64,000 nt of DNA from Nocardia speluncae NBRC 108251 (GCF_001613245.1 NZ_BDBZ01000036.1:62001-126000); one strand, 5' to 3'. Shown: positions 33,370 through 43,187, counted from the first letter of the stretch. Numbers and translations are program-made. Notes: generated by a model from the sequence alone, not told the origin.

Positions 33370-35040
33370 ATGGATACCGGTAACGGCAGCGCCACCGCCC
33401 GCTACGACGTTGTCGTCGTCGGCGCGGGCCCGGTCGGGCTGACCATCTCCAACATGCTGGGCCGCTACGGCGTGCGGACACTGCTGGTGGAAGAACGGCC
33501 CGCCCTCATCGACTACCCGCGCGGTGTCGGTATCGACGACGAATCGCTGCGCACCCTGCAATCCACCGGCCTGGTGGAGCAAATCCTGCCGCATACCAAC
33601 CCGAACCAGATCATGCGGTTCGTCGACGGCGACCGGCGGCTGCTGGCCGAGATCGCGCCCACCGATCAGCAGTTCGGGTGGCCGAAGCGGAGCGGTTTCA
33701 TCCAGCCGCTGGTCGATGCCGAACTGCTGCGCGGCCTGGACCGGTTCGACTGCGTCGATATCCGCTGGGCCGCCGCGATGACCGACTGCCACGACACCGG
33801 CGACCAGGTCCGGGTGCGGCTGGAAACGGCCGACGGTCCGGAAACCGTCCCTGCCCGCTACGTGGTGGGCAGCGACGGCGGGCGCAGCGTGACCCGGCAC
33901 ACCATGGGTGTGAGTTTCGAGGGCACCACCTCGTCGACCCGCTGGCTGGTGGTCGATATCGACGGCGATCCGCTCGGGCACCCGAACGTCGAGGTGGGCG
34001 CGGATCCCGTGCGGCCGAATGTATCCATCTCGCTGGCACACGGGATCCGGCGCTTCGAATTCCTGCTGCATCCCGGCGAAACCGATGAGGAGGCCGAAAC
34101 CCGGGAATTCCTGGCCCGGCTGCTCGCACCGTTCGTCCCGCACCCGGAGCGGCTGGATGTGATCCGGCGGCGCGTCTACACCCACCACTCCCGGATCGCC
34201 GGTGAATTCCGGCGGGGCCGGTTGCTACTGGCCGGGGATGCTGCCCATCTGATGCCGGTCTGGCAAGGACAGGGCTACAACAGCGGCATCCGGGACGCGG
34301 CAAACCTGGGGTGGAAGCTCGCGGCCGTGGCCACGGGCCTGGCCGGCGATGCCCTTCTCGACAGCTACGACCAGGAGCGGCGTAAACACGCGCGCGCGAT
34401 GATCGACCTGTCGACGATGGTCGGGCGGGTCATCTCGCCGACGAACCAGCGGGTCGCCGCGGCCCGGGATGTGGCGGTGCGTGCGCTGGCCGCGGTGCCG
34501 CCCTTGAAACGCTACGTCCTGGGGATGCGGTTCAAACCCATGCCGCGCTACGACCGCGGGGCGGTGGTACACGGCTGGTCCCGATCACCGAATTCGGCGG
34601 TCGGCACCTTGTTCGTCCAGCCGCGGGTGGCCACCCGGACCCGGCACGATGTGCTGCTGGACGAAACTCTCGGCCCCTGGTTCGCGGTGCTGTGCTGGAA
34701 CAATCAGCCGCGAAAGGTGCTGGGGGATATCGAGTTCGCGCGCTGGAAGGCGCTGGGCGCCCGGTTCGTGGAGGCCCGGCCCGCCACCCAGCTGCACTGG
34801 ACCGGTCACGACGACCCCGATGTGCTGGTGGTCGGCGACCACACCGGCGCGCTGAAGAAGTGGTTCGACGGACAGCTCGATTCCGTCCTGTTCCTGCGTC
34901 CGGACCGGTTCGTGGCCGGCGCCTGTATCGCGCAGCACGCCCCCGAACTCGGTGCGGCACTGCGGGACACGCTCACCTTGACTCCGGGAGGTACCGATGC
35001 CGCTGGCCGTATGCTGCGTCTCGCACAGCCCGCTCCTTGA
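33370..35040 (+). CDS. mhpA: MhpA-type FAD aromatic hydroxylase
   Basis: A 556-residue class A flavin monooxygenase, the same length as E. coli MhpA, which ortho-hydroxylates 3-(3-hydroxyphenyl)propionate to a catechol with NADH and O2. The FAD motif VVVGAGPVGLTISNML begins at about residue 14; GSDGGRSVTR is at about 178; the second FAD motif LLLAGDAAHLMPVWQGQG is at about 284. The ATG begins right after the previous stop. Its last 44 bp overlap the dioxygenase gene, so the two are co-translated and make and cleave the same catechol. Confidence 0.9.
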   Translation: MDTGNGSATARYDVVVVGAGPVGLTISNMLGRYGVRTLLVEERPALIDYPRGVGIDDESLRTLQSTGLVEQILPHTNPNQIMRFVDGDRRLLAEIAPTDQQFGWPKRSGFIQPLVDAELLRGLDRFDCVDIRWAAAMTDCHDTGDQVRVRLETADGPETVPARYVVGSDGGRSVTRHTMGVSFEGTTSSTRWLVVDIDGDPLGHPNVEVGADPVRPNVSISLAHGIRRFEFLLHPGETDEEAETREFLARLLAPFVPHPERLDVIRRRVYTHHSRIAGEFRRGRLLLAGDAAHLMPVWQGQGYNSGIRDAANLGWKLAAVATGLAGDALLDSYDQERRKHARAMIDLSTMVGRVISPTNQRVAAARDVAVRALAAVPPLKRYVLGMRFKPMPRYDRGAVVHGWSRSPNSAVGTLFVQPRVATRTRHDVLLDETLGPWFAVLCWNNQPRKVLGDIEFARWKALGARFVEARPATQLHWTGHDDPDVLVVGDHTGALKKWFDGQLDSVLFLRPDRFVAGACIAQHAPELGAALRDTLTLTPGGTDAAGRMLRLAQPAP

Positions 35041-35944
35041 ACTCCCCGGCCCGAGCCGGGAACTGCTGAACGAGATCGACGGCGCCCTCGATCAGGCCCG
35101 GGAATTCGTGCGGGACTTCGATCCCGACCTGGTGGTGCTGTTCGCCCCGGATCATTACAACGGGTTCTTCTACAAACTCATGCCTCCGTTCTGCCTGGGC
35201 ACCGCGGCGGCCGGTGTCGGCGACTACGGCACCCACTCCGGTCCGCTGAATGTTCCCGAGGAACATGCGCTGGCACTGGCCGAGGCGCTGCTCGAGGCCG
35301 GAATCGATATAGCCACCTCGGCCGAGATGGTGGTCGACCACGGCACCGTGCAACCACTACAGCAGCTGTTCGGAGAGGTCACCTACCGGCCGGTGATCCC
35401 GATCTTCCTGAACTCGGTCGCGGCCCCGCTCGGCCCGCTGCGCCGGGTGCGGGCTCTCGGGGCCGCGGCCGGGCAGCACCTGGCGACCCTCGGAAAACGT
35501 GTGCTGATACTCGGATCCGGAGGGCTGTCGCACGACCCGCCGGTGCCGCAGCGCGCCACCGCGCCGCCACCGGTGCTGGAGCGGATCGTGCACGGCCGGC
35601 CCATGACCACCGAACAGCGACAGGCCCGGCAGACCGCGGTCATGGCGGCCGCAGCAGAATTCGCGGCCGGGGACGGACCGCTGAAACCGCTCAATCCGGG
35701 CTGGGACCGGGAATTCCTGGAACTGGTCGACACCGGACGGCTCGCGGCCGTCGACAGCTGGTCCAACAGCGAGATCACCCGTACCGCCGGTAATTCCGCG
35801 CACGAGATCCGCACCTGGGTGGCGGCTTTCGCCGCGCTCGCGGCGCAGGGCGCGTATCGGACCACTGTCCGGTACTACCGGCCCTCGCCCGAACTGATCG
35901 CCGGATTCGCGATCCGCACCGCACGTACGACCTATCTCGGATAG
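34997..35944 (+). CDS. mhpB: MhpB-type extradiol dioxygenase (LigB superfamily)
   Basis: A 315-residue Fe(II)-dependent class III extradiol dioxygenase, collinear with E. coli 2,3-dihydroxyphenylpropionate 1,2-dioxygenase. Shared segments include VVLFAPDHYNGFFY, MPPFCLG, VDHG and GSGGLSHDPPVP, plus HEIRTWVAAFAA and RYYRP near the end. The catalytic acid/base pair His115 and His179 falls at the same residue numbers as in MhpB. It opens the ring of the catechol made by the overlapping hydroxylase; the substrate side chain is probably a propionate or a larger equivalent. Confidence 0.92.
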   Translation: MPLAVCCVSHSPLLELPGPSRELLNEIDGALDQAREFVRDFDPDLVVLFAPDHYNGFFYKLMPPFCLGTAAAGVGDYGTHSGPLNVPEEHALALAEALLEAGIDIATSAEMVVDHGTVQPLQQLFGEVTYRPVIPIFLNSVAAPLGPLRRVRALGAAAGQHLATLGKRVLILGSGGLSHDPPVPQRATAPPPVLERIVHGRPMTTEQRQARQTAVMAAAAEFAAGDGPLKPLNPGWDREFLELVDTGRLAAVDSWSNSEITRTAGNSAHEIRTWVAAFAALAAQGAYRTTVRYYRPSPELIAGFAIRTARTTYLG

Positions 35945-35992
35945 CCCGCTCCCGGCACCCGCCTCGACCACCCGAAGAAAGGTAAGGACATC

Positions 35993-37774
35993 GTGACCAC
36001 GGAGGAACCGGATACCGCCGGCGCACCCGATTCCGGCGCCGGCTACGACGAAACCGTCGATGTGCTGGTGGTGGGGTCCGGCGGCGGCGGGTTGTCGGCC
36101 GCCTTGAAGGCCGACGCCGATGGCCTCGAGGTCCTGATCGTCGAGAAGGGCGCGAAGTACGGTGGCTCCACCGCGCTGTCCGGCGGCGGCATCTGGGTAC
36201 CGAACGCCCCTGCCCAGCGACGGGCCGGTGTCGAATTGAACCCGGACGAAGTGGTCGCCTACCTGAAGACGATCACCGGGGGACTGGTCACCGAACAGCG
36301 GCTGCGGATGTATGTCGAGAAGGCTCCGGAAATGATGGCCTTCCTCGAAGAGCGCAGCGACTGGATGCAATTCATCTGGAAGCCCGGTTACGCCGATTAC
36401 TATCCGGAACTCGAAGGCGGCTCCGGGCAGGGCAGCACCATCAACGTTCCACCGATGGACACCCGTGCGCTGGGGCCCGAAGAGAACGAACTTCTCGAAC
36501 CACTGGCGTTGGCGCCCAAGGGAATCTGGCTGGGGCCCATGGATCTGCGGCTGTTCTATCAGGTGCGGCAGAACTGGCGTGGTAAAGCGGTGCTGCTGAA
36601 ACTGATCTGGCGGATGGTGCGGGCCCGGATCTTCGGCGATCGGATCGTCACCATCGGGCAGTCGCTGATCGCCCGGCTGCGGCTCGCGCTCAAGGAGCGC
36701 AATATCCGGCTCTGGCTCGACGCGCCGATGCACATGCTGCTCACCGACCCGGACGGCCGGGTGACCGGTGCCGTGGTCGAACGCGACGGTGCGCAACTGC
36801 GGATCGAGGCCCGCCGCGGGGTAATTCTGGCGACCGGCGGTTTCGAACGCGATATGGACCGGCGGCGTGCGGAACTACCGGAGGTGGCGACCGACTGGAG
36901 TTTCGGTAACCCGTTGAATGTCGGCGACGGTATCCGCGCCGGTGAAAAGGTCGGCGCCGCGACCGATCTGATGGACGAGTCCTGGTGGTTCCCGGCTGTG
37001 CAGTGGCCGGACGGCCGGATGCAGTTCATGCTCAACGAACGGATGATGCCCGCCCAGTTCATCGTCAACGGGGCGGGGGAGCGGTTCATCAACGAAGCCG
37101 CACCCTATATGGACTTCGGTCACGCCATGATCGAAGGCCAGCGGGCCGGCACCGTTCATATCCCGTGCTGGCTGATCACCGATGAGCGGTCCTGGCATCG
37201 GTACGTGATCTGCGGGCATCTGCCGATCCCCAAGGTGCCGTTCGCGCCGGTGCCGACCGGTGGGAAGGTTCCGCGGACCTGGCTGGAATCGGGGGTTGTC
37301 GTCGAAGCCGGATCCTGGGACGAGCTTGCCGCAAAGATCGATGTGCCCGCCGGCACGCTGAAAGCCACCGCGGAGCGGTTCGGCGAACTGGCCCGTAAGG
37401 GGCACGACGACGATTTCGGGCGTGGCGACAGCGTCTACGACAACTACTACGGCGACCCCACTCTGCCGAACCCGAATCTGTATCCGATCGGGAAACCGCC
37501 CTACTACGCCTTCCGGATCGTGCTCGGCGATCTCGGCACCTCGGGCGGGCTGCGTACCGACGAATACGCCCGGGTGCTGCGTGCCGACGACACGGTGATC
37601 GACGGTTTGTATGCGACCGGAAATGCCTCGGCGGCGGTGATGGGCCGCAGCTACGCCGGTGCGGGCGCCACCATCGGGCCGGCGATGACCTTCGGATACG
37701 TCGCGGCGCAGCACTGCGCGCAGCGGGAGCCGTCCGAAACAGAAACGATCGAATCCACCGGAGGTAATCGATGA
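35993..37774 (+). CDS. KstD-like 3-oxosteroid-delta1-dehydrogenase family flavoprotein
   Basis: A 593-residue FAD dehydrogenase closer to classical KstD than the paralogue at 30776. FAD motif VLVVGSGGGGLSAALKA at about 24-40, EKGAKYGGSTALSGGGIWVP at about 52-71, and PPYYAFRIVLGDLGTSGGL near 502, the Tyr-x-x-x-Gly site that polarises the C3 ketone in KstD. The C terminus carries YATGNASAAVMGRSYAGAG. GTG start with GAAAGGTAAGG upstream. It predicts 1,2-dehydrogenation of a cyclic ketone, which leads toward ring aromatisation. The next gene overlaps it as ATGA. Confidence 0.87.
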   Translation: MTTEEPDTAGAPDSGAGYDETVDVLVVGSGGGGLSAALKADADGLEVLIVEKGAKYGGSTALSGGGIWVPNAPAQRRAGVELNPDEVVAYLKTITGGLVTEQRLRMYVEKAPEMMAFLEERSDWMQFIWKPGYADYYPELEGGSGQGSTINVPPMDTRALGPEENELLEPLALAPKGIWLGPMDLRLFYQVRQNWRGKAVLLKLIWRMVRARIFGDRIVTIGQSLIARLRLALKERNIRLWLDAPMHMLLTDPDGRVTGAVVERDGAQLRIEARRGVILATGGFERDMDRRRAELPEVATDWSFGNPLNVGDGIRAGEKVGAATDLMDESWWFPAVQWPDGRMQFMLNERMMPAQFIVNGAGERFINEAAPYMDFGHAMIEGQRAGTVHIPCWLITDERSWHRYVICGHLPIPKVPFAPVPTGGKVPRTWLESGVVVEAGSWDELAAKIDVPAGTLKATAERFGELARKGHDDDFGRGDSVYDNYYGDPTLPNPNLYPIGKPPYYAFRIVLGDLGTSGGLRTDEYARVLRADDTVIDGLYATGNASAAVMGRSYAGAGATIGPAMTFGYVAAQHCAQREPSETETIESTGGNR

Positions 37775-39072
37775 AAATTTCCCTCTTCTACGAGTTCGCG
37801 CTGCCGCGGCCGTGGACGGACGACGACGAGTTCCAGATGTTCCAGGACGGACTGGACGAAGTAGAAGCGGCGGATAGAGCCGGGTTCTCCACGGTCTGGC
37901 TCACCGAGCACCACTTCCTGGAGGAGTACTGCCACGCCACCGCGCCCGAGATGTTCCTCGCCGCGGCGAGCCAGCGCACGAAGAACATCCGGCTCGGTTT
38001 CGGTGTCATGCATCTGCCGCCGGGAATCAACCATCCCGCTCGCGCCGCGGAACGCGTGGCAACACTGGATCATCTGTCCGGCGGCCGGGTGGAATTCGGG
38101 ACCGGTGAATCGTCGTCGGTGGCCGAGCTCGGCGGGTTCGGTATCGACCCGGCGGATAAACGCGCCCAGTGGGAGGAAGCCCTCGAAGTCACCGTCCGTG
38201 CGATGACCGAGACCCCCTTCCGCGGGTTCAAGGGCGAGCACATCGCCATGCCGCCCCGCAATGTCATCCCGAAACCGCGGCAGGCCCCGCACCCGCCGCT
38301 GTGGGTGGCCTGTACCCGGCCTTCGTCGGTGCAGATGGCGGCCCAGAAAGGAATCGGCGCACTGAGTTTCGCCTACACCGGCCCGGAGGCGCTCGGTGAA
38401 CGCGTGCGTGGCTATTACGAGGAGTTCGAGAACGCCGCAGCGCCCTCGGTGCCCCAGATGAATCCGAACATCCTGGCCATCGGCGGTGATCTGTCGATGA
38501 TGGTCGCCAAGACCGACGAGGAGGCGGTGAAACGTCTCGGCCTGGGCGGCGGGTTCTTCTCGTTCGGGATCATGCATTACTACATGACCGGTATGCACAC
38601 CCCCGGCCGCACCGGCGTGTGGGACAGCTACCTGGATGCGGTGAAGGAAGACGAAACCCTCGCCTACGGTCCCGGCCGCGGCGCCATCGGCGGCCCGGAA
38701 ACGGTCCGCGAATTCCTGCGCGGCTACGAGGCCAGTGGCGTCGACGAGATCATCCTGCTGCTGAACCCACGCAGCCACGAAGCAACGATGGAATCCATCG
38801 AGATCATGGGCAAAGAGATCCTGCCGGAATTCATCGAACGCGATGAGGTGGCCCGGGCCGCGAAGGCCGAGCGGCTCGAGCCGGTCCTGGAGAAGGCCGA
38901 GGCACGGCGGCGGCCCTGGGCGGTCCCGGAATTCGACGAGAACTATTCGATCGGCGGCCTGCCCACCGGCCGCGGCGGCAAGTTCACCGCCAGCGAGATC
39001 CCCGAGGCTATGGCCGAGATCAACGAGGGCCGGGTGAAGGCCGCTCAGGCGTTGAAGGACCAGCAGGGCTGA
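37771..39072 (+). CDS. Luciferase-like (LLM) flavin-dependent monooxygenase
   Basis: A 433-residue bacterial-luciferase-fold protein. Diagnostic segments are FSTVWLTEHHF at about 38-48, RLGFGVMHLPPGINHPARAAERVATLDHLSGGR (split across strands 3-4) and GTGESSSVAELGGFG. The length and the C-terminal extension (about residues 355-433) match FMNH2-dependent monooxygenases rather than short F420 reductases. It would need reduced flavin; the truncated FMN reductase gene downstream could once have supplied it. A Baeyer-Villiger or hydroxylation step is plausible. Confidence 0.86.
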   Translation: MKISLFYEFALPRPWTDDDEFQMFQDGLDEVEAADRAGFSTVWLTEHHFLEEYCHATAPEMFLAAASQRTKNIRLGFGVMHLPPGINHPARAAERVATLDHLSGGRVEFGTGESSSVAELGGFGIDPADKRAQWEEALEVTVRAMTETPFRGFKGEHIAMPPRNVIPKPRQAPHPPLWVACTRPSSVQMAAQKGIGALSFAYTGPEALGERVRGYYEEFENAAAPSVPQMNPNILAIGGDLSMMVAKTDEEAVKRLGLGGGFFSFGIMHYYMTGMHTPGRTGVWDSYLDAVKEDETLAYGPGRGAIGGPETVREFLRGYEASGVDEIILLLNPRSHEATMESIEIMGKEILPEFIERDEVARAAKAERLEPVLEKAEARRRPWAVPEFDENYSIGGLPTGRGGKFTASEIPEAMAEINEGRVKAAQALKDQQG

Positions 39073-39100
39073 GCGGCAGCAGCGGAGAGAGGAGAGCGCG

Positions 39101-39985
39101 GTGCCCGAGGCGGATTCGATCGGCCGGCGATGGCGTTACGACGGTAAGCGGGTGGTGGTGACCGGCTGCGCCTCCGGTATCGGCGCCTGTTTGGTGACGC
39201 AGTTGCGGGATCTGGGCGCCGAGATCGTCGGCCTCGACCGGCTGCGGCCGGGCACCGAACTCGACGAGTTCCACGAGATGGACCAGGCGGACCCGTCGTC
39301 CATCGACCGGGCTGTGCGCTTGATCGGTACCGAGGTGGATGCCCTGTTCAATATCGCCGGTGTTTCCTCGGGTATCGGCGACCCGTTGCGCGTCGCCACC
39401 ATCAATTTCCTCGGGATGCGGCATTTCACCGAAGCGCTCGTCCCGCATATGGAACCGGGTTCGGCGGTGGTCAGCGTCTCCTCGCTGGCCGCGTCCGGAT
39501 ACCTGGAAAACCGCTGGGCGGTCAACGGGTTCCTGGAGACCTCCTCGATGCAGGAGGGAATCGACTGGTGCACCGCAAATCCCGAGGCCATCGCGGACGG
39601 CGGCTACCGGCTGTCCAAAGAGGCGATCATTCTCTACACCGTGCGCAGATCGGTGGAGCTCGCGCGCCGCGGTATCCGGATGAACTGCACCGGCCCCGGC
39701 GTCACCGAAACCCCCATCCTGGACCAGCTGCGCTCGGCATACGGCCAGGACTATCTGGACGGGATCCCCAAACCGCTGGGCCGGTCCGCCGATCCCGTCG
39801 AACAGGCGTCCGCACTGCTGTTCCTGGGCAGCCGCGCCGCCGGATACATCACCGGCCAGGTGCTGTGGGTCGACGGCGGCAACCTCGCCGCGCACCTGGC
39901 CGGCGAACTGGCCGGTCCGCCCCCGCAGACCACCGTGACGGGTTCGCCCGAATCCGCCGGGGCCGTCCCGGGCGAGCGGAATTAG
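39101..39985 (+). CDS. SDR of the coniferyl-alcohol/3-alpha-hydroxysteroid dehydrogenase type
   Basis: A 294-residue SDR from a GTG with GAGAGGAGAG upstream. The cofactor motif VVVTGCASGIGACLV starts at about residue 18. The active-site region is VSVSSLAASGY with YRLSKEAIILY, separated by a long insert (WAVNGFLETSSMQEG) that I associate with the coniferyl-alcohol / 3-alpha-HSD subgroup. It likely interconverts an alcohol and a ketone on the substrate ring or side chain. Confidence 0.87.
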   Translation: MPEADSIGRRWRYDGKRVVVTGCASGIGACLVTQLRDLGAEIVGLDRLRPGTELDEFHEMDQADPSSIDRAVRLIGTEVDALFNIAGVSSGIGDPLRVATINFLGMRHFTEALVPHMEPGSAVVSVSSLAASGYLENRWAVNGFLETSSMQEGIDWCTANPEAIADGGYRLSKEAIILYTVRRSVELARRGIRMNCTGPGVTETPILDQLRSAYGQDYLDGIPKPLGRSADPVEQASALLFLGSRAAGYITGQVLWVDGGNLAAHLAGELAGPPPQTTVTGSPESAGAVPGERN

Positions 39986-40007
39986 GCAGCTGGAAGGAAA
40001 AATCGAC

Positions 40008-40997
40008 GTGGCAACTCTGACCGATTTCTACAGACTCGGTGACACCGTGCGCAACTGGGGCCGCTGGGGCGCCGACGACGAACTGGGCACGCTGAATTTC
40101 ATCACCCCGCAGAAGGTCGCCGCCGCGGCCGGACTGGTCCGGCACGGAAAGGTGTTCCCGCTGGGGATCGACTTCGGTTCCAACGGCCCGCAGGGCGCGT
40201 TCAAATTCCGGGCGAATCCCACCCATGTGATGACCGTCGACGGCGGCGATGCCGAAACCCTGACCGAGTACGGACCGAAATGGTTGCAGAATTCGGTGGC
40301 CGGCGAATTGGCCGGATTCTTCGCCGACAACCCGTTCCGGTTCAACGACGATATGCTCATCATGCCGTTGCAGGCCGCCACCCAGTGGGACGCCTTCTCC
40401 CATGTCTACTACGAGGACAAGCTCTACAACGGTTTCCCGGCCGATTCGGTCACCAGTATGGGCGCTTTCCACTGCGGTATCGAAAAGGTGGACAGCAAGG
40501 GGATCACCAGCCGCGGCGTCCTGCTGGACCTGGTGAAATACCGTGGCGCGGAAACCTTTCTCGAGGTCGGCGAGCCGATCACCGGCGACGAACTCGACGA
40601 ATGCGCGAAACGCCAGGGCGTGACCATCGGATCCGGCGATATCGTGCTGGTCCGCACCGGCTGGTGGAACCGGTTCCTCGAGGCCGGCGACGGTGCCGAA
40701 CCCTATTCGGGCCTGGACTGGACCTGCGCGAAATGGTTGCACGAACACGAGATCGCGGCCGTGGCAGCGGATAACCTCATGGTCGAGAATCCCGTTTCGG
40801 GAGTCGAGGGCACGGTCCTGCCGATGCATATGCTGTGCCTTCGCGATATGGGCCTGATGCTCGGCGAATACTGGGATTTCACCGCTCTGGCCGCCGACTG
40901 CGCCGCCGACGGCGTCTACGAATTCCAGCTCATCGCCCCGCCGCTGCGGGTGGTCGGCGCGGTGGGGTCACCGATCAACCCCATCGCCATCAAGTAG
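40008..40997 (+). CDS. Cyclase-family (kynurenine-formamidase-like) hydrolase
   Basis: A 329-residue protein of the putative cyclase family, whose members hydrolyse amides or lactones with a metal site. The metal motif appears as TQWDAFSHVYYED near residues 125-137, a variant of HxGTHxDxPxH in which the first His-Thr-His part is altered. Other matching segments are NWGRWGADDELGTLNFITP and VAADNLMVENP. GTG start after GGAAGG. In this operon a lactone or cyclic ester produced by the LLM enzyme is a reasonable substrate, but that is inference. Confidence 0.84.
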   Translation: MATLTDFYRLGDTVRNWGRWGADDELGTLNFITPQKVAAAAGLVRHGKVFPLGIDFGSNGPQGAFKFRANPTHVMTVDGGDAETLTEYGPKWLQNSVAGELAGFFADNPFRFNDDMLIMPLQAATQWDAFSHVYYEDKLYNGFPADSVTSMGAFHCGIEKVDSKGITSRGVLLDLVKYRGAETFLEVGEPITGDELDECAKRQGVTIGSGDIVLVRTGWWNRFLEAGDGAEPYSGLDWTCAKWLHEHEIAAVAADNLMVENPVSGVEGTVLPMHMLCLRDMGLMLGEYWDFTALAADCAADGVYEFQLIAPPLRVVGAVGSPINPIAIK

Positions 40998-41007
40998 GAG
41001 ACCGGCT

Positions 41008-41421
41008 ATGACCGTGGGAAGCACAATGATGGATCGCCCGGCATCCGAAACCGGTGCGCGCCCGTTCGTCGTCGGGCTCGGCGGCACGCTACGCGCCGAC
41101 TCGTCGACGGAGCGGGTGCTGCGGCACTGCCTCGACGCCGTCGAGCAGCGCGGTGGCCGCACCGCATTGTTCAGCGGCGAACAGATCAATCTGCCGATGT
41201 ACAACCCGCACGATCCGGCGCGCACCCCACAAGCCAAGGCACTGGTGGAGGCGTTACGCGCCGCCGACGCGGTGATCGTCGGTTCGCCCGGGGTCGCGAT
41301 CAATTCGGCCGACAAGATCTGGGACGACACCGGCGCCCTGATCGACACCGGCGTGCAGGGGCAGCTCGATATGCTCGCCGCGCAGGTGCTCACGAGCGCC
41401 GAACCGATTGCCACGGCATGA
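41008..41421 (+). CDS. NADPH-dependent FMN reductase, internally deleted
   Basis: A 137-residue flavodoxin-like FMN reductase; intact relatives are about 190 residues. The N-terminal half is normal (GLGGTLRADSSTERVL, LPMYNPHDP, ADAVIVGSPG) and the C-terminal end is normal (VAINSADKIWDDTG). The central part after SPG, including the YHGSxSGxLKNALD flavin loop and the GGW region, is missing, as if about 55 codons were removed in frame. The reading frame and the ATGA overlap with the next gene are kept. The product is probably inactive. Confidence 0.75.
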   Translation: MTVGSTMMDRPASETGARPFVVGLGGTLRADSSTERVLRHCLDAVEQRGGRTALFSGEQINLPMYNPHDPARTPQAKALVEALRAADAVIVGSPGVAINSADKIWDDTGALIDTGVQGQLDMLAAQVLTSAEPIATA

Positions 41422-42308
41422 GCGACTCGGGGCGCCCGGGGGCGGTGGCTGCCGGATATGAGCATCGTTCGATCGAAGTCGACGGTCTGCGTACCCACTT
41501 CCTCGAAGCGGGCGCGGGCGAGCCGGTGGTATTGCTGCACGGGGGCGAGTTCGGTGCGTGTGCCGAACTGGGCTGGGAACACGTCGTTCCCGCGCTCGCG
41601 CAGCGTTTCCGCGTACTCGCCCCCGATATGCTCGGATACGGCGAATCCGCGAAGGTCGTCGATTTCACCGACGGCCGCGGAATGCGGATCCGGCATCTCG
41701 CCCGTTTCTGCGCGGTACTCGGAATCGAATCCGCTTTCTTCGTGGGTAATTCGATGGGCGCAGTGAATCTGCTCGCCGATACCACCGCCGCGAATCCGCG
41801 GCTGCCGGTACGGGCCATGGTGACGATCTGCGGTGGCGGGCAGATCCAGGCGAACGAGCATATGCGCGCCCTTTACGATTTCGACGCCACCCTGCCCGCC
41901 ATGCGTGCGATTGTCACCGCGCTGTTCGCCTCGCCCGCGTACCCCGCCGACGAGGACTATGTGCGGCGCCGATTCGATTCCGCGACCGAGCCCGGCGCTT
42001 GGGAGGCCATCGCGGCCGCCCGGTTCCGCCGTCCCGGCGCGCAGTCGCCGCCGGCACCGGGCGACCGGCCGTTCGAACGGATCCGGGTACCGACCCTTGT
42101 GCTCGAGGGGGGCGCAGACAAACTTCTGCCCCGCGGCTGGGCCGCCGAGGTCGCCGCCCGGATCCCGGATGCCGAATCCGCGGTGATCGCCGACGCCGGG
42201 CACTGCCCGCAGATCGAACGCCCGGACGCGGTGAACCCGCGCCTCCTGGATTTCCTGGATCGGCAGACGCGAACCGGAACGGCAGCGCAGTACGCACACA
42301 GCGGATGA
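41418..42308 (+). CDS. Alpha/beta hydrolase
   Basis: A 296-residue alpha/beta-fold hydrolase with an oxyanion HGGEFG motif, nucleophile in VGNSMGAVN (about residue 114), Asp in LEGGADKLLP and His in AGHCPQIERP. The elbow is of the type seen in C-C hydrolases and epoxide/ester hydrolases. The ATG overlaps the FMN reductase stop. It could be a second meta-cleavage hydrolase or a lactone/ester hydrolase in the same pathway. Confidence 0.85.
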   Translation: MSDSGRPGAVAAGYEHRSIEVDGLRTHFLEAGAGEPVVLLHGGEFGACAELGWEHVVPALAQRFRVLAPDMLGYGESAKVVDFTDGRGMRIRHLARFCAVLGIESAFFVGNSMGAVNLLADTTAANPRLPVRAMVTICGGGQIQANEHMRALYDFDATLPAMRAIVTALFASPAYPADEDYVRRRFDSATEPGAWEAIAAARFRRPGAQSPPAPGDRPFERIRVPTLVLEGGADKLLPRGWAAEVAARIPDAESAVIADAGHCPQIERPDAVNPRLLDFLDRQTRTGTAAQYAHSG

Positions 42309-42359
42309 GCCGGCGCCCGAGGAGGAGCAAGGGGCTCGTGACGAAAGGATATGCAGCGC

Positions 42360-43187
42360 ATGGGTAACGAATTGGCGGGCAAGATCGCGGTGGTCACCGG
42401 GGGCGCGTCCGGGCTGGGCAGTGCCATGGTCGAACGGTTCGTTGCCGAAGGCGCCCGCGTGGTCGTCGGTGATATCGACGCCGAGAAGGGGCAGGCATTG
42501 GCCGCCCGCTGCGGTGCCGCTGCGCTGTTCCGCGTTATCGACGCCGGTGATCCCGGCCGGCTCGAGCAGCTCGTCGACCTTGCGGTCCAGGAGTTCGGCG
42601 GCCTGCACATCATGTGCAACAACGCCGGTATCTCCGGGAAGATGCACAAAAGCATCCTGGACGATGATTTCGCCGACTTCCAGCACGTGATGTCGGTGAA
42701 TGTCCTCGGCGTCATGGCCGGTACCCGGCTGGCGGCCCGGCATATGGCGGACAACGGCGGCGGGTCGATCATCAATCTGTCGTCGGTGGGTGGCGTGCAG
42801 GCCGGCGGCGGGGTGATGACCTACCGTGCCTCCAAGGCCGCGGTCATCCACTTCACGAAATCCGCGGCGATCGAACTCGCCCGGTACGACGTGCGGGTGA
42901 ACTGTATCGCCCCGGGGAATATCCCTACCGATCTGCTGGCGAAAGCGTCCGGCACCATGTCGCCGGAGAAAGCCGGGCGGCTGACCCGCGCTATGCGCGA
43001 CATGATGAACCGCGACCGCCCACTGCCGCGCGAGGGCACGCCCGAGGATGTCGCCGAGGCCGCGGTCTACTTCGCCGGCGATCGGTCCCGCTATCTGACC
43101 GGCACGGTCCTGGCCGTGGACGGCGGCACCACCGCCGGCAAACCCGTGATGCGACGCAGTACCGACGCGGCCGACGGTAAACCCTGA
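42360..43187 (+). CDS. Short-chain dehydrogenase/reductase
   Basis: A classical SDR of 275 residues from the ATG at 42360; the ATG at 42351 is too close to the GAAAGGA ribosome site. TGGASGLG cofactor motif, NNAGISG, SSVGGVQAGG and YRASKAAV active site, and a GG-containing C-terminal segment. The family includes 3-alpha/beta- and 17-beta-hydroxysteroid and many secondary-alcohol dehydrogenases; the exact position oxidised is not readable. Confidence 0.88.
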   Translation: MGNELAGKIAVVTGGASGLGSAMVERFVAEGARVVVGDIDAEKGQALAARCGAAALFRVIDAGDPGRLEQLVDLAVQEFGGLHIMCNNAGISGKMHKSILDDDFADFQHVMSVNVLGVMAGTRLAARHMADNGGGSIINLSSVGGVQAGGGVMTYRASKAAVIHFTKSAAIELARYDVRVNCIAPGNIPTDLLAKASGTMSPEKAGRLTRAMRDMMNRDRPLPREGTPEDVAEAAVYFAGDRSRYLTGTVLAVDGGTTAGKPVMRRSTDAADGKP

